Shown in pieces: positions 7,748 to 14,373 of a stretch of DNA of 22,664 nt. The notes beneath the pieces were generated by a model that saw only the letters and a list, made by a program, of their open reading frames with translations, did no database searches and was not told where the DNA came from. The number at the start of each line of letters is the position of its first letter. Within the stretch, counting starts at the first letter, position 1. Both the position numbers and the translations under genes were made by a program. The DNA comes from Lachnospiraceae bacterium (GTDB taxonomy: Bacteria; Bacillota; Clostridia; Lachnospirales; Lachnospiraceae): assembly GCA_900771195.1 (NCBI GenBank), contig CAAGMZ010000031.1, positions 1 to 22,664 on the forward strand, read 5' to 3'.

Positions 7748-8447
7748 CTGCTCCACCTTCATTCTGCCTGATTGGAAAATCTATTCTGCGAAGTTCTCCG
7801 GGCTTCATATTTCCCAGCTTCACATTCATCACTCTTATTCTCTTAAGAGATACGACTTTATATCCAAAAAATCCGCACATCCGCCTTATCTGTCGGTTGA
7901 GTCCCTGAATCAGCGTAATGTCAAAAGTCTTTTCACCTGTTTTTTTGACCCTGCACGGCGCCGTCATCACTTTCCTGCCGGTTGCCCCGTTGGTTATGCT
8001 CACGCCCTTTGACATGCCCCTGACAAAAGCATTTGTGACAACTCTGTCCACAGTTACGGTGTACTCTTTCTCATGCCCCTCCGATGCCCTCAGAACCGAA
8101 TTCATAAGTTCCCCGTCATTGGTAAGAAGCACAAGCCCTTCAGAGTCCTTATCAAGCCTTCCCACGGGGTAAAGTCTCTTTCCGCCGGGCACAAAACAGC
8201 TGAGGCCTGTTCCCTGTTCATCGGACATTGAGCATATATAGCCTGCCGGCTTGTAAAGTGCGTAAACACATTTGTCCGGCTTATTTTCAATTATACTTCC
8301 ATCAACCGTAACAGTCTGCCCCTCTTCCACGCTGTCACCGACTGATGCTTTCACGCCGTCAATGCACACTCTTCCTTCCGCAACAAGCCGGTCCGCATGG
8401 CGTCTTGAACACACTCCCGATTCGCTCAAAAATTTGTTGATTCTCAT
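7731..8447 (-). CDS. 23S rRNA pseudouridine synthase, RluF/RluB (RsuA) family
   Basis: A 238-residue enzyme that isomerises a uridine in rRNA. An S4 RNA-binding domain occupies residues 1-50 (MRINKFLSESGVCSRRHADR). The RsuA-family catalytic domain follows, with ALYKPAGYICS at 63-73, the catalytic Asp99 in PVGRLDKDSEGL, LLTNDGELMN at 107-116, and QGLNRQIRRMCGFFGY near 192-207. The GRLDKDSEGL form and overall length favour RluF (23S, near 2604), but RluB or RsuA-like specificity cannot be excluded, so no symbol is given. The start follows an AGAGGTG ribosome binding site. It is the first gene of the cluster leading to ligA; its stop lies inside the ligA start region, suggesting translational coupling. 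Confidence 0.92.
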   Translation of the reverse strand: MRINKFLSESGVCSRRHADRLVAEGRVCIDGVKASVGDSVEEGQTVTVDGSIIENKPDKCVYALYKPAGYICSMSDEQGTGLSCFVPGGKRLYPVGRLDKDSEGLVLLTNDGELMNSVLRASEGHEKEYTVTVDRVVTNAFVRGMSKGVSITNGATGRKVMTAPCRVKKTGEKTFDITLIQGLNRQIRRMCGFFGYKVVSLKRIRVMNVKLGNMKPGELRRIDFPIRQNEGGADGQKR

Positions 8448-8476
8448 GAGACACCTCTGTCCTTTAGGATAACATA

Positions 8477-8516
8477 ATCGCCAAAAGCATTCAATAACTT
8501 CTTTACTTTTGGCGAT
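8477..8516. repeat. 11-bp perfect inverted repeat in the rluF-like/tRNA-Arg divergent promoter region
   Basis: ATCGCCAAAAG at 8477-8487 is exactly mirrored by CTTTTGGCGAT at 8506-8516, with 18 bases between. The right arm overlaps the end of the tRNA -35 element and its spacer. It could be a pair of operator half-sites or a hairpin early in the leader of the minus-strand pseudouridine synthase gene. No T-run follows either arm, so it is not a standard terminator. Confidence 0.75.
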
Positions 8517-8530
8517 ATTTGCGCTATTAT
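8502..8530 (+). promoter_or_regulatory. Promoter of tRNA-Arg
   Basis: TTTACT (8502-8507), 17-base spacer, TATTAT (8525-8530), ending eight bases before the first base of the tRNA. Spacing is ideal and the position fits a tRNA transcript with almost no leader. The 11-bp inverted-repeat arm at 8506-8516 lies over it. Confidence 0.7.
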
Positions 8531-8538
8531 ATCCATAT

Positions 8539-8612
8539 GCGTTTGTAGCTCAGCGGATAGAGCACCGGTTTCCGGAACCGGGTTGTCGGGGGTTCGAGTC
8601 CCTCCAGACGCG
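8539..8612 (+). tRNA. tRNA-Arg, anticodon CCG
   Basis: The cloverleaf folds by eye. The acceptor GCGTTTG (8539-8545) pairs with CAGACGC (8605-8611) with one G-U, followed by discriminator G8612. The D-arm carries TAGCTCAGCGGATAGAGCA. The anticodon stem CCGGT/ACCGG (8565-8569/8577-8581) closes the seven-base loop TTCCGGA, giving CCG at 8572-8574, which reads the Arg codon CGG. The T-arm has GGGGG/CCCTC around TTCGAGT. CCA is not encoded, so it must be added after transcription. The gene stands alone on the plus strand between minus-strand genes. Confidence 0.96.
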
Positions 8613-8667
8613 TTTTTATTTTGCCCTGAAGCACTGCTTTGTGTGAAATTCCCCCTGTAAAGAGACT

Positions 8668-8710
8668 AAAAATCCCGGTATAACACAATTTAATGTCATG
8701 CCGGAATTTT
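8668..8710 (-). terminator. Intrinsic terminator of the DUF1508 gene, possibly bidirectional
   Basis: On the minus strand AAAATTCCGG pairs with CCGGGATTTT (10 bp, one G-U). A single mismatch and six more pairs follow before an eight-base loop, then a T-run at 8668-8672. The plus-strand reading also ends in TTTT, so it may also stop the convergent tRNA transcript. Confidence 0.75.
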
Positions 8711-8728
8711 CAGTTGAATCAAAAAATA

Positions 8729-9097
8729 TTATTTGCTGACAGTCTCTGCGTCCGGAGCGTTCTTTTTGACGCTCTCGATACCGTTCTGGCATCCTGCCTT
8801 TGCCTTATAACCCTCGCTTGTAGCTATAATCTGTCCGTTTGTTGCCTTAAGGCGGAAACGGAACTCTCCGGCCTTATCCTTATACATTTCGAATTTCGGA
8901 TTCTTGCACTCCGAAACCTCTGCAGCAGTCTGATCCTCAATCCCTGCTACCGGTGCATTCTTTTTGACACTTTCAATACCCTTTTCGCATGCAGCCTGGG
9001 TTGTGTACACCTCTGATGTTGCAATCACCTCACCATTACCGGCAACCAGATCAAATTTCACGCCGGTAGAAGTCTCTTTTATGACAAATTTTGCCAT
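8729..9097 (-). CDS. Tandem DUF1508 (YegP/UPF0339) protein
   Basis: A 122-residue protein made of two copies of the DUF1508 unit, as in E. coli YegP. Copy 1 (about 1-50) has FDLVAGNGEVIATSEVY and GIESVKKNAP; copy 2 (about 66-117) has FRLKATNGQIIATSEGY and an identical GIESVKKNAP. The biochemical role of the family is not established. Each unit is predicted to be a small beta-alpha module, and the protein is probably cytosolic. A strong AGGAGG lies seven bases before the ATG. It has its own promoter (9139-9167) and terminator (8668-8710), so it is monocistronic. Nothing in the context suggests a partner. Confidence 0.9.
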   Translation of the reverse strand: MAKFVIKETSTGVKFDLVAGNGEVIATSEVYTTQAACEKGIESVKKNAPVAGIEDQTAAEVSECKNPKFEMYKDKAGEFRFRLKATNGQIIATSEGYKAKAGCQNGIESVKKNAPDAETVSK

Positions 9098-9138
9098 TTT
9101 CTTACCTCCTATGTATTTTTACATTTTTTGGTAAGTAT

Positions 9139-9167
9139 ATTGTATAATATGGCATGATAAAATTCAA
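9139..9167 (-). promoter_or_regulatory. Promoter of the DUF1508 gene
   Basis: Minus-strand TTGAAT (9162-9167), 17-base spacer, TACAAT (9139-9144), about 40 bases before the start codon. The rest of the 260-base gap 9098-9357 holds only the gdhA terminator. Confidence 0.65.
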
Positions 9168-9262
9168 GAAAATTTATCTTTTCTTTCCCACAATAATCAC
9201 ATGATTACAACACGATTTTTCCACAATGTAAAGCACTATTTCACAGTCACTTTTTATCATAT

Positions 9263-9300
9263 AAAAAGAAGCCCCGGAAATTCAATATTTCCGGGACTTC
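9263..9300 (-). terminator. Intrinsic terminator of gdhA
   Basis: On the minus strand GAAG, one mismatch, then CCCGGAAAT pair with the mirrored arm across a five-base loop (hairpin 9268-9300). It is followed directly by TTTTT (9263-9267). It lies about 60 bases beyond the gdhA stop. Confidence 0.88.
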
Positions 9301-9357
9301 TCCTTTTCATCATTTTATCAAATCGTCCTTCGGACAATTCAAAATTCGCGAGACAGG

Positions 9358-10692
9358 TTATACAATACCCTGTGCCTTCATAGCCTCTGCAACCTTAAGG
9401 AAGCCTGCAATGTTAGCTCCTGCAACATAGTTGCCTTCCATTCCGTACTTCTTGGAAGCATCATCAAGATTATGGAAAATGTTAACCATTATGTTCTTAA
9501 GCTTGGCATCAACCTCTTCAAACGTCCAGCTCAGTCTCTCGGAATTCTGGCTCATCTCGAGAGCTGATGTAGCTACGCCGCCTGCGTTGGAAGCTTTTCC
9601 GGGGCAGAAAAGAATACCGTTCTTCTGAAGATATTCTGTAGCCTCAAGAGTTGTAGGCATGTTAGCACCCTCTGCAACTGCAAAGCAGCCATTGGCAACA
9701 AGTGCCTTGGCATCATCAAGATTAAGTTCGTTCTGTGTAGCGCAGGGAAGTGCGATATCACACTTGACTGTCCATACTCCCTTGCCCTCATGATACTGTG
9801 CAGAAGGTCTCTTGGCAGCATACTCTGTGAGGCGTGCCCTCTTAACCTCCTTGACCTCCTTGAGAAGTGCAACATCTATTCCTTCAGGATCATAAATCCA
9901 TCCTGTGGAATCAGAGCATGTAACAGGCTTAGCACCAAGCTGCTGTGCCTTCTGGATTGCATATATAGCAACATTTCCGGCACCTGATACTGCGACTGTC
10001 TTACCCTTTATATCCTTACCGTTGCACTTAAGCATCTCTTCAGTGAGATAAAGAAGACCATATCCGGTAGCCTCTGTTCTTGCAAGTGAACCGCCATATG
10101 TAAGTCCCTTTCCTGTAAGAACGCCTTCATAACAGTCTCTGATTCTCTTATACTGTCCAAAGAGGAAGCCTATCTCACGACCACCCACACCGATATCTCC
10201 GGCAGGAACATCGGTATCTGCTCCTATATGTCTGTAAAGCTCAGTCATAAAGCTCTGGCAGAATGCCATAACCTCTCTGTCTGATTTACCCTTGGGATCG
10301 AAATCAGAACCACCCTTGCCGCCTCCGATGGGAAGACCGGTAAGTGAATTCTTGAATACCTGCTCAAATCCGAGGAACTTAATAATTCCAAGATTAACTG
10401 AAGGATGGAAACGGAGACCTCCCTTGTAAGGTCCGATTGCACTGTTAAACTGCACTCTGTAACCGTTGTTCACATGAACCTGTCCCTTATCATCAACCCA
10501 GGGAACACGGAACATAATCACCCTTTCCGGTGTTACAAGTCTCTCAAGAAGTGCATCCTTACGGTATTCCTCCTCATTAGCCTCGATAACCACGCGAAGT
10601 GACTCCAATACTTCCTTGACTGCCTGATGGAATTCCGGCTGTGCGGGATTCTTGGCAACCACAAGATCATAGACTTCATCTACGTATGACAT
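9358..10692 (-). CDS. gdhA: NADP-specific glutamate dehydrogenase
   Basis: A 444-residue hexameric-type GDH, the usual size for the short class, interconverting 2-oxoglutarate plus ammonia and L-glutamate. Visible features are the substrate-binding GPYKGGLRFHPSVN at 87-100, the catalytic region PIGGGKGGSDFDPKGKS with Lys126, PAGDIGVGGREIG with Asp166, a Rossmann motif VSGAGNVAIYA near 235-245, and CSDSTGWIYDPEG near 259-271. The NADP class is inferred from overall similarity to the GdhA type (FHQAVKEVLESL, MFRVPWVDDKG). An AAGGAGG site precedes the ATG. It is monocistronic, with a near-consensus promoter and a strong terminator, suggesting high expression for ammonia assimilation. Confidence 0.97.
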   Translation of the reverse strand: MSYVDEVYDLVVAKNPAQPEFHQAVKEVLESLRVVIEANEEEYRKDALLERLVTPERVIMFRVPWVDDKGQVHVNNGYRVQFNSAIGPYKGGLRFHPSVNLGIIKFLGFEQVFKNSLTGLPIGGGKGGSDFDPKGKSDREVMAFCQSFMTELYRHIGADTDVPAGDIGVGGREIGFLFGQYKRIRDCYEGVLTGKGLTYGGSLARTEATGYGLLYLTEEMLKCNGKDIKGKTVAVSGAGNVAIYAIQKAQQLGAKPVTCSDSTGWIYDPEGIDVALLKEVKEVKRARLTEYAAKRPSAQYHEGKGVWTVKCDIALPCATQNELNLDDAKALVANGCFAVAEGANMPTTLEATEYLQKNGILFCPGKASNAGGVATSALEMSQNSERLSWTFEEVDAKLKNIMVNIFHNLDDASKKYGMEGNYVAGANIAGFLKVAEAMKAQGIV

Positions 10693-10735
10693 TGAAAAAA
10701 AACCTCCTTAATGTGAAATATCATTTTCATAAAAT

Positions 10736-10764
10736 ATTATAGTTATATTTCATTCATACTGCAA
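10736..10764 (-). promoter_or_regulatory. Promoter of gdhA
   Basis: Minus-strand TTGCAG (10759-10764), 17-base spacer, perfect TATAAT (10736-10741), roughly 45 bases before the gdhA ATG. No clear terminator for the upstream DUF5688 gene is visible in 10765-10822, so some readthrough into gdhA is possible. Confidence 0.8.
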
Positions 10765-10822
10765 GAAGTTTTTCAATCGCCGTCTTTTTCTTAATAATAT
10801 TAGCCTTCATTCATTCAGCGCT

Positions 10823-11746
10823 TTATTTTATTAGTTTCAGATGCTCATCTGCACACATGTCATAATAATAAATATCATCCGAAAGAACATCGACAGCCTC
10901 CACCTCAGTTTCATTAACTTTTTTCACCATGTCCAGAAGCTCCCCTGATTCATATTGTGGTTTGTCAGGAACAAAAATAAGCTCATGTACGCTGCTCGGA
11001 AGAATATAAAAATTGCCATGAAGCCTTGCAAAGTGTTCAAGAAGTCCATCATCTAACATCACACTTGCACCATACATATTATCCCGGTTTGTCGCCACAT
11101 ACATTTCAGTGCAATTCTCTTTGGAAAGCTCATCTATAATATTTCCGGCGTCACTGTCATCACACATGCTGCTGCCGAGGATATCACAAAGCATCTCACT
11201 CATGCATTTTACTTTTCCCGGTAAAACCCTTTCATTATTGTTTCGTGCGCATTCGTACAGTTCTTCCTCTGTCACATCCCACAGCTTCATATGCTCGTTA
11301 CGTATTACCGTCGTGGCATAGACATCCATGCTGTTGTCCACGCGAATATAATACACTATCGAAAGATTCATAAAATCCCTGTGCGGTACCTGTGAGAGAA
11401 ATTCAGAATTTTTCTCGGTATTTATGAGCTTGAACATTATCTGTTCCCTCATATGCTCCCATATTTTAAACCTATCAAGTGAAAATTTCGGTACGGAACA
11501 TGGCTTTCCCGAAAGTCTGAAAATTTCGTCAGCTATATTATCTATGTCACTGCCATCACAATATTCTTCGTAATAGCTTTCAAGGTAAACTGTCGGGCAT
11601 ACATCAACTCCCCGTTTTTTTATTATCACTCCCGTAAGCTTTTGGGAATTGTTCTTGAGGACCGTGCACACCTTCACGGTGTCTCCGTCCTTACATCGTG
11701 ACTCAAGCTTCTCTCTTACTGCCTCAGTAAACTCATCAAATTTCAT
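10823..11746 (-). CDS. DUF5688 family protein of unknown function
   Basis: A 307-residue protein without signal peptide or membrane segment, probably cytosolic. The pattern fits DUF5688: an N-terminal helix MKFDEFTEAVREKLESR, a strand-rich segment with KNNSQKLTGVIIKKRG and CPTVYLESYYEEY (about 28-62), DIDNIADEIFRLS near 67-79, VPHRDFMNLSIVYYI near 120-134, WDVTEEELYECARNN near 156-170, and a C-terminal half with NMYGASVMLDDGLLE and YILPSSVHELIFVP (about 223-260). I know no demonstrated function, and the assignment is from memory of the family pattern. The start has a GGAAAGGAAA site. It is a single gene between efp (terminated upstream) and gdhA. No catalytic motif is recognisable. Confidence 0.75.
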   Translation of the reverse strand: MKFDEFTEAVREKLESRCKDGDTVKVCTVLKNNSQKLTGVIIKKRGVDVCPTVYLESYYEEYCDGSDIDNIADEIFRLSGKPCSVPKFSLDRFKIWEHMREQIMFKLINTEKNSEFLSQVPHRDFMNLSIVYYIRVDNSMDVYATTVIRNEHMKLWDVTEEELYECARNNNERVLPGKVKCMSEMLCDILGSSMCDDSDAGNIIDELSKENCTEMYVATNRDNMYGASVMLDDGLLEHFARLHGNFYILPSSVHELIFVPDKPQYESGELLDMVKKVNETEVEAVDVLSDDIYYYDMCADEHLKLIK

Positions 11747-11872
11747 AAAATATTTCCTTTCCGGTACGGCACATCACACACCATGCGCAGTACACATATA
11801 ATCACCCCGGCAGGCAAAGGAAAATACTCATGATTAAATTATTAACAAAGCGAATAACGGAACGAATTGTTC

Positions 11873-11912
11873 CCGAAAAAAAATATACCTGCGGAAGCAG
11901 AAGCTTCCGCAG
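11873..11912 (-). terminator. Intrinsic terminator of efp
   Basis: Minus-strand hairpin with a 10-bp stem (C/G plus TGCGGAAGC/GCTTCCGCA, 11889-11912) and a four-base loop. After six bases comes a run of eight T (11873-11883 region). It starts 12 bases after the efp stop. The rest of the 178-base gap to the DUF5688 start shows no other clear element. Confidence 0.8.
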
Positions 11913-11924
11913 AAAAAATCAAAA

Positions 11925-12482
11925 TTAAGCTCTTGAAAGATACTCTCCGGTTCTGGTATCAATCTTAATCTTGTCACCGAGGTTGACGAAAAGAGGAACC
12001 ATAACTGTTGCACCTGTCTCAACTACTGCGGGCTTGGTAGCGCCTGTTGCAGTATCGCCTCTTACACCGGGCTCTGTCTCTGTAACTTCAAGTTCTGCAA
12101 ACATAGGAGGCTCAATTGCAAATACCTGTCCCTGATATGAGCAAAGCTTGCACTCATCATTCTCCTTAACAAACTTAAGAGCATCGCCTACATTATCCTG
12201 TGAAAGCGTAAGCTGCTCGTAATTCTCCTGATTCATAAATACATACATATCCCCATCCTTGTAGAGATACATATATGTTGCTTTATCAATATGTGCAAGC
12301 TGGAACTTCTCGGTAGGCCTGAAGGATTTCTCCACAACACCACCACTCTTAACGTTCTTAAGCTTGGTTCTCACGAATGCAGCACCCTTACCGGGCTTAA
12401 CATGCTGGAATTCGATTATCTGCCAGATATTGTTATCCATGTCAATTGTAATTCCGTTTTTAAAATCACCTGCTGTTACCAT
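11925..12482 (-). CDS. efp: Elongation factor P
   Basis: A 185-residue factor that enters the ribosomal E site and relieves stalling at polyproline stretches. The KOW-like N-terminal domain starts MVTAGDFKNGITIDMDNNIW. The modification loop is HVKPGKGAAFVRTKLKN with Lys32 at the tip, as in B. subtilis EF-P, so a Bacillus-type lysine modification is more likely than EarP rhamnosylation (which needs Arg). The OB domain includes YMYLYKDGDMYVFMNQENYEQ, and the C-terminus GDKIKIDTRTGEYLSRA is the family signature. AAGGAGG precedes the ATG. It has its own promoter, whose -35 overlaps the stop of the upstream GH13-like gene, and its own terminator. Confidence 0.98.
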   Translation of the reverse strand: MVTAGDFKNGITIDMDNNIWQIIEFQHVKPGKGAAFVRTKLKNVKSGGVVEKSFRPTEKFQLAHIDKATYMYLYKDGDMYVFMNQENYEQLTLSQDNVGDALKFVKENDECKLCSYQGQVFAIEPPMFAELEVTETEPGVRGDTATGATKPAVVETGATVMVPLFVNLGDKIKIDTRTGEYLSRA

Positions 12483-12515
12483 TTTTAGGTATACCTCCTT
12501 AGAATATCTCTTAAT

Positions 12516-12544
12516 ATTTTATACTATTCTCTTAACTATTTCAA
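12516..12544 (-). promoter_or_regulatory. Promoter of efp
   Basis: Minus-strand TTGAAA (12539-12544), 17-base spacer, TAAAAT (12516-12521). The -35 covers the TGA stop codon of the upstream GH13-like gene, so efp can be transcribed independently of it. Confidence 0.7.
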
Positions 12545-14349
12545 CTGTTTTTTTGAACCGTATTATCACAGACCTTCTGAGCAACGAGTATTGCTGCAGT
12601 TCTCTCGGGCAATCTGACAATTTTACCTTCACTTATCTCAACTCCGTCCGTACTGTCCGTCTCAAAAACAACTCTCCACTCACGGTCCTTTTCACACGGA
12701 ATTGCAAGTTCGTGTACTTCCCAGTGCATATTAAATGCCACATACACGTTCTCATCACTGTCACCGTAGGCTCCGCAGAACATAATACCGATATGTCTGT
12801 TATAATGCTCCAAATCAGGATACCACGCCTTTGCCCCGTGATATGACACATCAGGGTAGCCAATATACTTATAGTCCATAAGGTATGGCTCTCTGTCAAA
12901 ATGAAGGACTTTATGACTCTTCCTGAATGCTATAAGTTCTTTTACATATTCCCGGTACTTTTTGTAACGGTTCAGTGCACTCCAGTTGGTCCAGCCCGTC
13001 TCGTTATCCTGACAATATGCATTATTATTGCCATTCTGGCTGTTTCCAAACTCATCGCCGGCATATATAAGCGGCACGCCCTGTGCTGTCATAAGCATTG
13101 TCACCGCATCTTTCATAAGCTTGACACGAAGCTCATTTACCCTGCGTTTTCTGGTAGGTCCCTCAACACCGCAGTTCCAGCTGAGATTATAGTCGACGCC
13201 ATCCCTGTTGTTTTCTCCGTTTTCTTCGTTATGTTTCCTGTCATATGAAAACACGTCTGCCAGTGTAAATCCATTGTTGCTGGCAATATAGTTAACATTG
13301 GCCGCATGCGGCTCGTGCCTTCTCATTGCATACAGGAAGCTCTGCAGCTGGTCCTCGTCGCCTTTGAGCAGCTTTCTTGCAACAGTCTGAAAACCATCAT
13401 TATACTCAAAAAGATTGTTTCCTGAAGCGATGCCGCTCCAATCAGTGCAAAAAAGCTTGGTCTCACTCAGAAAACAGTCCTCTGCCACTACTGCCTGCGC
13501 GTTCCGGTCACATATCAGATGAAATCCGTCTATGTGATACCTGTCCTTCCAATATCTCAGGCAATCATCTATCATTCCGGTCCTCATGCCATCCGGGAAA
13601 AAGAATTCCATATAAACCTCTATCCCGTTTCTGTGGAATTTTTTGACTGTATCCTTTACTTCCGATGTATAATCCTTCAGTTTTCCGTAAGTCGAGCAGT
13701 AGCTACCCTTCGGAGCAAAGTAAAATCCCTCATCATAGCCCCAGTAATTAGGGTTGATGCCCGTATTCATGAACTCATATGCCGGCATAAGCTCAACAGC
13801 ATTAATCCCAAGCTCCGCAAGATATGGTATTTTCTCAGCAAGTCCCTTAAACGTTCCTTTTGCGGACACCTTGGAATACCTGCTCCTGGTAAAACCCCGC
13901 ACGTGAAGCTTATACATAATCAGCTCGCTTGCCGGTATCATCGGGGCCGTATCACCATCCCAGTCATAATCATCATCACAAATCACACCATACCGTGCTG
14001 TACTTCCGTCTGAAGCGGTTTTTGTGACAATTCTTTCAGCATATGGGTCTGTTATGTCCATTTCACCGTCATTGAAGACATAAAAATACCCTGAAAGATT
14101 GATTCCCCTGACATAAAAGGAGAATACATCGCCTTTTTTGATTCCGGCATAAAGTTCAATAACATAATCCGGCTCGTCAGAAAGTCCTGAATAAAGCTTC
14201 AAAATAATTACGTTTTTTTTCGAGGCAAAAGCGAACCTGTAATCGGTTCCATGCCTTGAAACGCCAAAGCTGTAACCCTTTGCGGGTACAATGCAGACAC
14301 CTCCCGGCACATGGTCTCCTGTTATGCTGTATAACACATCTTTTTTCAT
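12541..14349 (-). CDS. GlgX/isoamylase-like GH13 protein with the catalytic triad replaced (predicted pseudoenzyme)
   Basis: A 602-residue protein with GlgX/isoamylase organisation: an N-terminal CBM48-like sandwich (about 10-115), a TIM barrel (about 140-480), and a C-terminal beta domain. Family landmarks are strong: NPNYWGYDEGFYFAP near 200, GFTLADVFSYDRKHNEENGENNRDG at 360-384 (in pieces), and YAGDEFGNSQNGNNNAYCQDN at 429-449. Yet the four GH13 conserved regions are lost. Region I reads MEFFFPD for DVVxNH (247-253). Region II reads DGFHLIC for DGFRFDL, nucleophile Asp>Ile279. Region III reads TKLFCTDW for KLIAEPW, Glu>Thr302. Region IV reads SNNGF for SHDGF, His-Asp>Asn358-Asn359. Domain B is shortened by some 45 residues. 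Hydrolysis is not expected; a binding or regulatory role is inference. I chose the ATG at 14349 (AAGGAAA upstream) over an in-frame TTG at 14373. It starts 24 bases after the ABC-F stop. Confidence 0.9.
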   Translation of the reverse strand: MKKDVLYSITGDHVPGGVCIVPAKGYSFGVSRHGTDYRFAFASKKNVIILKLYSGLSDEPDYVIELYAGIKKGDVFSFYVRGINLSGYFYVFNDGEMDITDPYAERIVTKTASDGSTARYGVICDDDYDWDGDTAPMIPASELIMYKLHVRGFTRSRYSKVSAKGTFKGLAEKIPYLAELGINAVELMPAYEFMNTGINPNYWGYDEGFYFAPKGSYCSTYGKLKDYTSEVKDTVKKFHRNGIEVYMEFFFPDGMRTGMIDDCLRYWKDRYHIDGFHLICDRNAQAVVAEDCFLSETKLFCTDWSGIASGNNLFEYNDGFQTVARKLLKGDEDQLQSFLYAMRRHEPHAANVNYIASNNGFTLADVFSYDRKHNEENGENNRDGVDYNLSWNCGVEGPTRKRRVNELRVKLMKDAVTMLMTAQGVPLIYAGDEFGNSQNGNNNAYCQDNETGWTNWSALNRYKKYREYVKELIAFRKSHKVLHFDREPYLMDYKYIGYPDVSYHGAKAWYPDLEHYNRHIGIMFCGAYGDSDENVYVAFNMHWEVHELAIPCEKDREWRVVFETDSTDGVEISEGKIVRLPERTAAILVAQKVCDNTVQKNS

Positions 14350-14373
14350 TAATATTTCCTTCTCAGGGCACAA

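Noticed and set aside
9320..9340. Small hairpin GTCC-TTC-GGAC after gdhA as terminator
   Set aside because: Only a four-base stem with no T-run; the strong hairpin at 9268-9300 is the better terminator.
11860..11875. Short palindrome GGAAC...GTTCC after the efp terminator
   Set aside because: Five-base arms in AT-rich DNA, not near a convincing promoter; too weak to call an operator.
12364..14013. Several plus-strand frames opposite efp and the GH13-like gene
   Set aside because: Shadows produced by codon bias of the minus-strand genes; none has a binding site or recognisable domain.
14350..14373. TTG start for the GH13-like gene giving eight extra residues
   Set aside because: The ATG at 14349 has AAGGAAA upstream; the TTG sits two bases from the ABC-F stop without a binding site.
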